Assembly: GCA_018433865.1 (NCBI GenBank)
Contig: JAHDQJ010000003.1
Coordinates: 124,001 to 188,000, forward strand
Source of the DNA: Spirochaetales bacterium
GTDB taxonomy: Bacteria; Spirochaetota; Spirochaetia; Sphaerochaetales; Sphaerochaetaceae
Direction of reading: 5' to 3'
DNA length: 64,000 bases
The notes under the pieces were generated by a model. That model did not search any database, had not been told where the DNA came from, and saw only the letters and a list, made by a program, of their open reading frames with translations. Shown one piece after another: positions 62,769 to 64,000 of this stretch (positions are counted from its first letter, which is position 1; the number at the start of each line of letters is the position of its first letter). The translations under genes and the position numbers were made by a program.

Positions 62769-64000
62769 TCAGCGTCCTGCATCGAACATTCTGTCGACCT
62801 TGATCTCCGGAATGGCTTTCCACTGCAACAGCACGGTGAAAACCGGCTTCCATCGCCATTCCAAATCCGATAATACTACGCTTCCATGATATTTACAATG
62901 GAGGTCCCAATCAGCCATATGATGTACCAAAGAGATTTCCACCGCTTCCATGGTGAATTGCGTCTCGTTCCTCCCGTCTCCGAAGAAGTCGAACGAAGCG
63001 AGCAGGTCGTCCCACAGGTCGGAGAAGGTCCGGTATCTGTGCAATCCCTTGTTCACCGTCGTGAGCGCCACTTCGAGCGAAAGGAACTCGGCGATGTTGA
63101 ACGAGAGATCGATCTTGAAGGTGAAGTCGGATGCGCTCATGTCCCAAAAGGAGTGGCGGTAGGAGACACTGAGATCCAAGGCAAGGGAAATCCTGTTCTT
63201 CCACCATCGTCTCTCGAATGCCTCGACCTGGACCTTCGTATCGAGAAGATCCCAGACCGGATCATCGATCGGGCCGCTCCCATGGATGCTTGCAGTGACC
63301 CACGGAATCCCAGCGGAGAGCGAGAAACGATCGAAACGCATCCCAGAGAAGTCGTATGAGGCACTCTCGCGGACCGAGAGGAATCCGTCGAAGGGGTGGA
63401 TTGAGAGCGAGGTGTCCACGACGAGCGGATCAAGGATTCCAGTCGATCCGGTGATGGCGGAAGTATCGTAGGTTCCTGTTGCGGAGAATTCGATTTCCCC
63501 CTTGTCGATATAGGAGAATTTCACCGTCGCATCCTCACCGGTGAAGGTGTCGTCTGGCAACTGCTTGACCTTGTATGAGGCGCTCGCCGCAATATTGCCC
63601 TGGGCATACTCAAGTTTCGGAAGAAGACTGATGTCGATCGGTGGGAGTGTCGTGGTGAACGAGGGGGTGAGCACTCCGGTTCCTGTCGATAGGGACTTTT
63701 TCCACGTGACTTGGTGCCTGCCGACCGAATCCTTGCCCCATGATCCCCACCCTCCTGTCTCATTGCCATCAGTGCGTTTCCCTTGGTACAAACGGGAAGT
63801 GAGTCCATACGAAAGCCCCACATAGGGCAAGGACAGATCGGTGAGCGACGTGAGTGTGAGTTGGCTCGTCTCTGTTCCCTCCCCTTCGTTCACCGTGTAC
63901 AGGGGGTCGAGGCGTTGTGTGAAACTGAGCACGGATGGAGCGATGGCACCTTGTATCGTGACGGACGAGGCATTTCGTGCGTATCGTGATGACTCGACAG
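62769..64000 (-). CDS. C-terminal part of a large outer-membrane beta-barrel protein (LptD-like candidate)
   Basis: The frame is open to the right window edge; the visible 410 residues are the C-terminal part. They are beta-rich with many aromatic strand ends (YVGLSYGLTSRLY, ISLALDLSVSYRHSFWDM, FTVLLQWKAIPEI), fit an outer-membrane barrel and end with FDAGR. The size and long strands suggest an LptD/OstA-type transporter, which would match LptF/G in the window, but no diagnostic motif was seen. It is upstream of phoH in the same run. Confidence 0.6.
   Translation of the reverse strand, partial: VESSRYARNASSVTIQGAIAPSVLSFTQRLDPLYTVNEGEGTETSQLTLTSLTDLSLPYVGLSYGLTSRLYQGKRTDGNETGGWGSWGKDSVGRHQVTWKKSLSTGTGVLTPSFTTTLPPIDISLLPKLEYAQGNIAASASYKVKQLPDDTFTGEDATVKFSYIDKGEIEFSATGTYDTSAITGSTGILDPLVVDTSLSIHPFDGFLSVRESASYDFSGMRFDRFSLSAGIPWVTASIHGSGPIDDPVWDLLDTKVQVEAFERRWWKNRISLALDLSVSYRHSFWDMSASDFTFKIDLSFNIAEFLSLEVALTTVNKGLHRYRTFSDLWDDLLASFDFFGDGRNETQFTMEAVEISLVHHMADWDLHCKYHGSVVLSDLEWRWKPVFTVLLQWKAIPEIKVDRMFDAGR

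Overview
The window (64 kb, moderately GC-rich) is a dense, mostly housekeeping chromosome segment from a diderm bacterium. It looks like a spirochaete, most like the Sphaerochaeta/Treponema branch. This is inferred from gene content read by eye: a giant GreA with about 740 extra N-terminal residues, BamA, TamB and LptF/G-type envelope genes with spirochaete-like sequences, a TlyC/CorC-YbeY-PgpH-PhoH block, and many small beta-barrel or lipoprotein genes without recognisable relatives. No flagellar genes, tRNAs, rRNAs, IS elements, prophages or CRISPR arrays were seen. No gene-free stretch exceeds 300 bases; the largest gap (3465-3706) is a divergent promoter region.

Layout. 1-3464 (minus): rpe-dtd-recA-scpA-scpB (scpB cut by the window edge). 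3707-6391 (plus): giant greA, with a terminator lying inside the 3' end of murJ. 6427-21321 (minus): a closely packed run rimP-nusA-infB-rbfA-truB-ribF-rpsO-pnp-dut-lptF-lptG-tgt-murJ, joining transcription, ribosome, RNA decay and envelope genes, preceded by a short leader that contains an intrinsic terminator. 21410-32423 (minus): tamB-bamA-mutS-comF. 32570-33190 (plus): tmk. 33199-39421 (minus): lepB-hemW, then yebC-ruvC-ruvA-ruvB-queA. 39507-41860 (plus): a membrane-anchored FGE/SUMF1-like protein, smpB and tmRNA.

42043-51501 is the most accessory-looking part. It holds a CaCA exchanger that overlaps a convergent outer-membrane-protein gene by 123 bp, rpsD, an SPFH (band 7) membrane protein co-transcribed with a tiny Arc-type ribbon-helix-helix regulator behind a 26-bp palindromic operator, a DUF6530-like gene, a sirtuin, miaB, folD, and a beta-barrel plus lipoprotein pair. 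51563-54857 (minus): flavodoxin-like, SurA/parvulin-like isomerase, nusB, map and a phosphoribosyltransferase. 54943-58291 (minus): gap-pgk-tpiA-secG. 58365-64000 (minus): a large outer-membrane-type protein (cut by the window edge), phoH, the PgpH-like HD phosphodiesterase, ybeY and the CBS-pair protein.

The best candidates for something not well described are the SPFH-RHH operon with its palindrome over the transcription start, the attenuator-like terminator directly in front of rimP-nusA-infB, and unusual protein architectures: seven POTRA-like units in BamA, a zinc ribbon at the NusA C-terminus, 33-bp tandem repeats in IF2, a thymidylate kinase lacking the P-loop lysine, and RibF/ComF proteins lacking their usual catalytic motifs. 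All family calls come from reading the translations without database searches.
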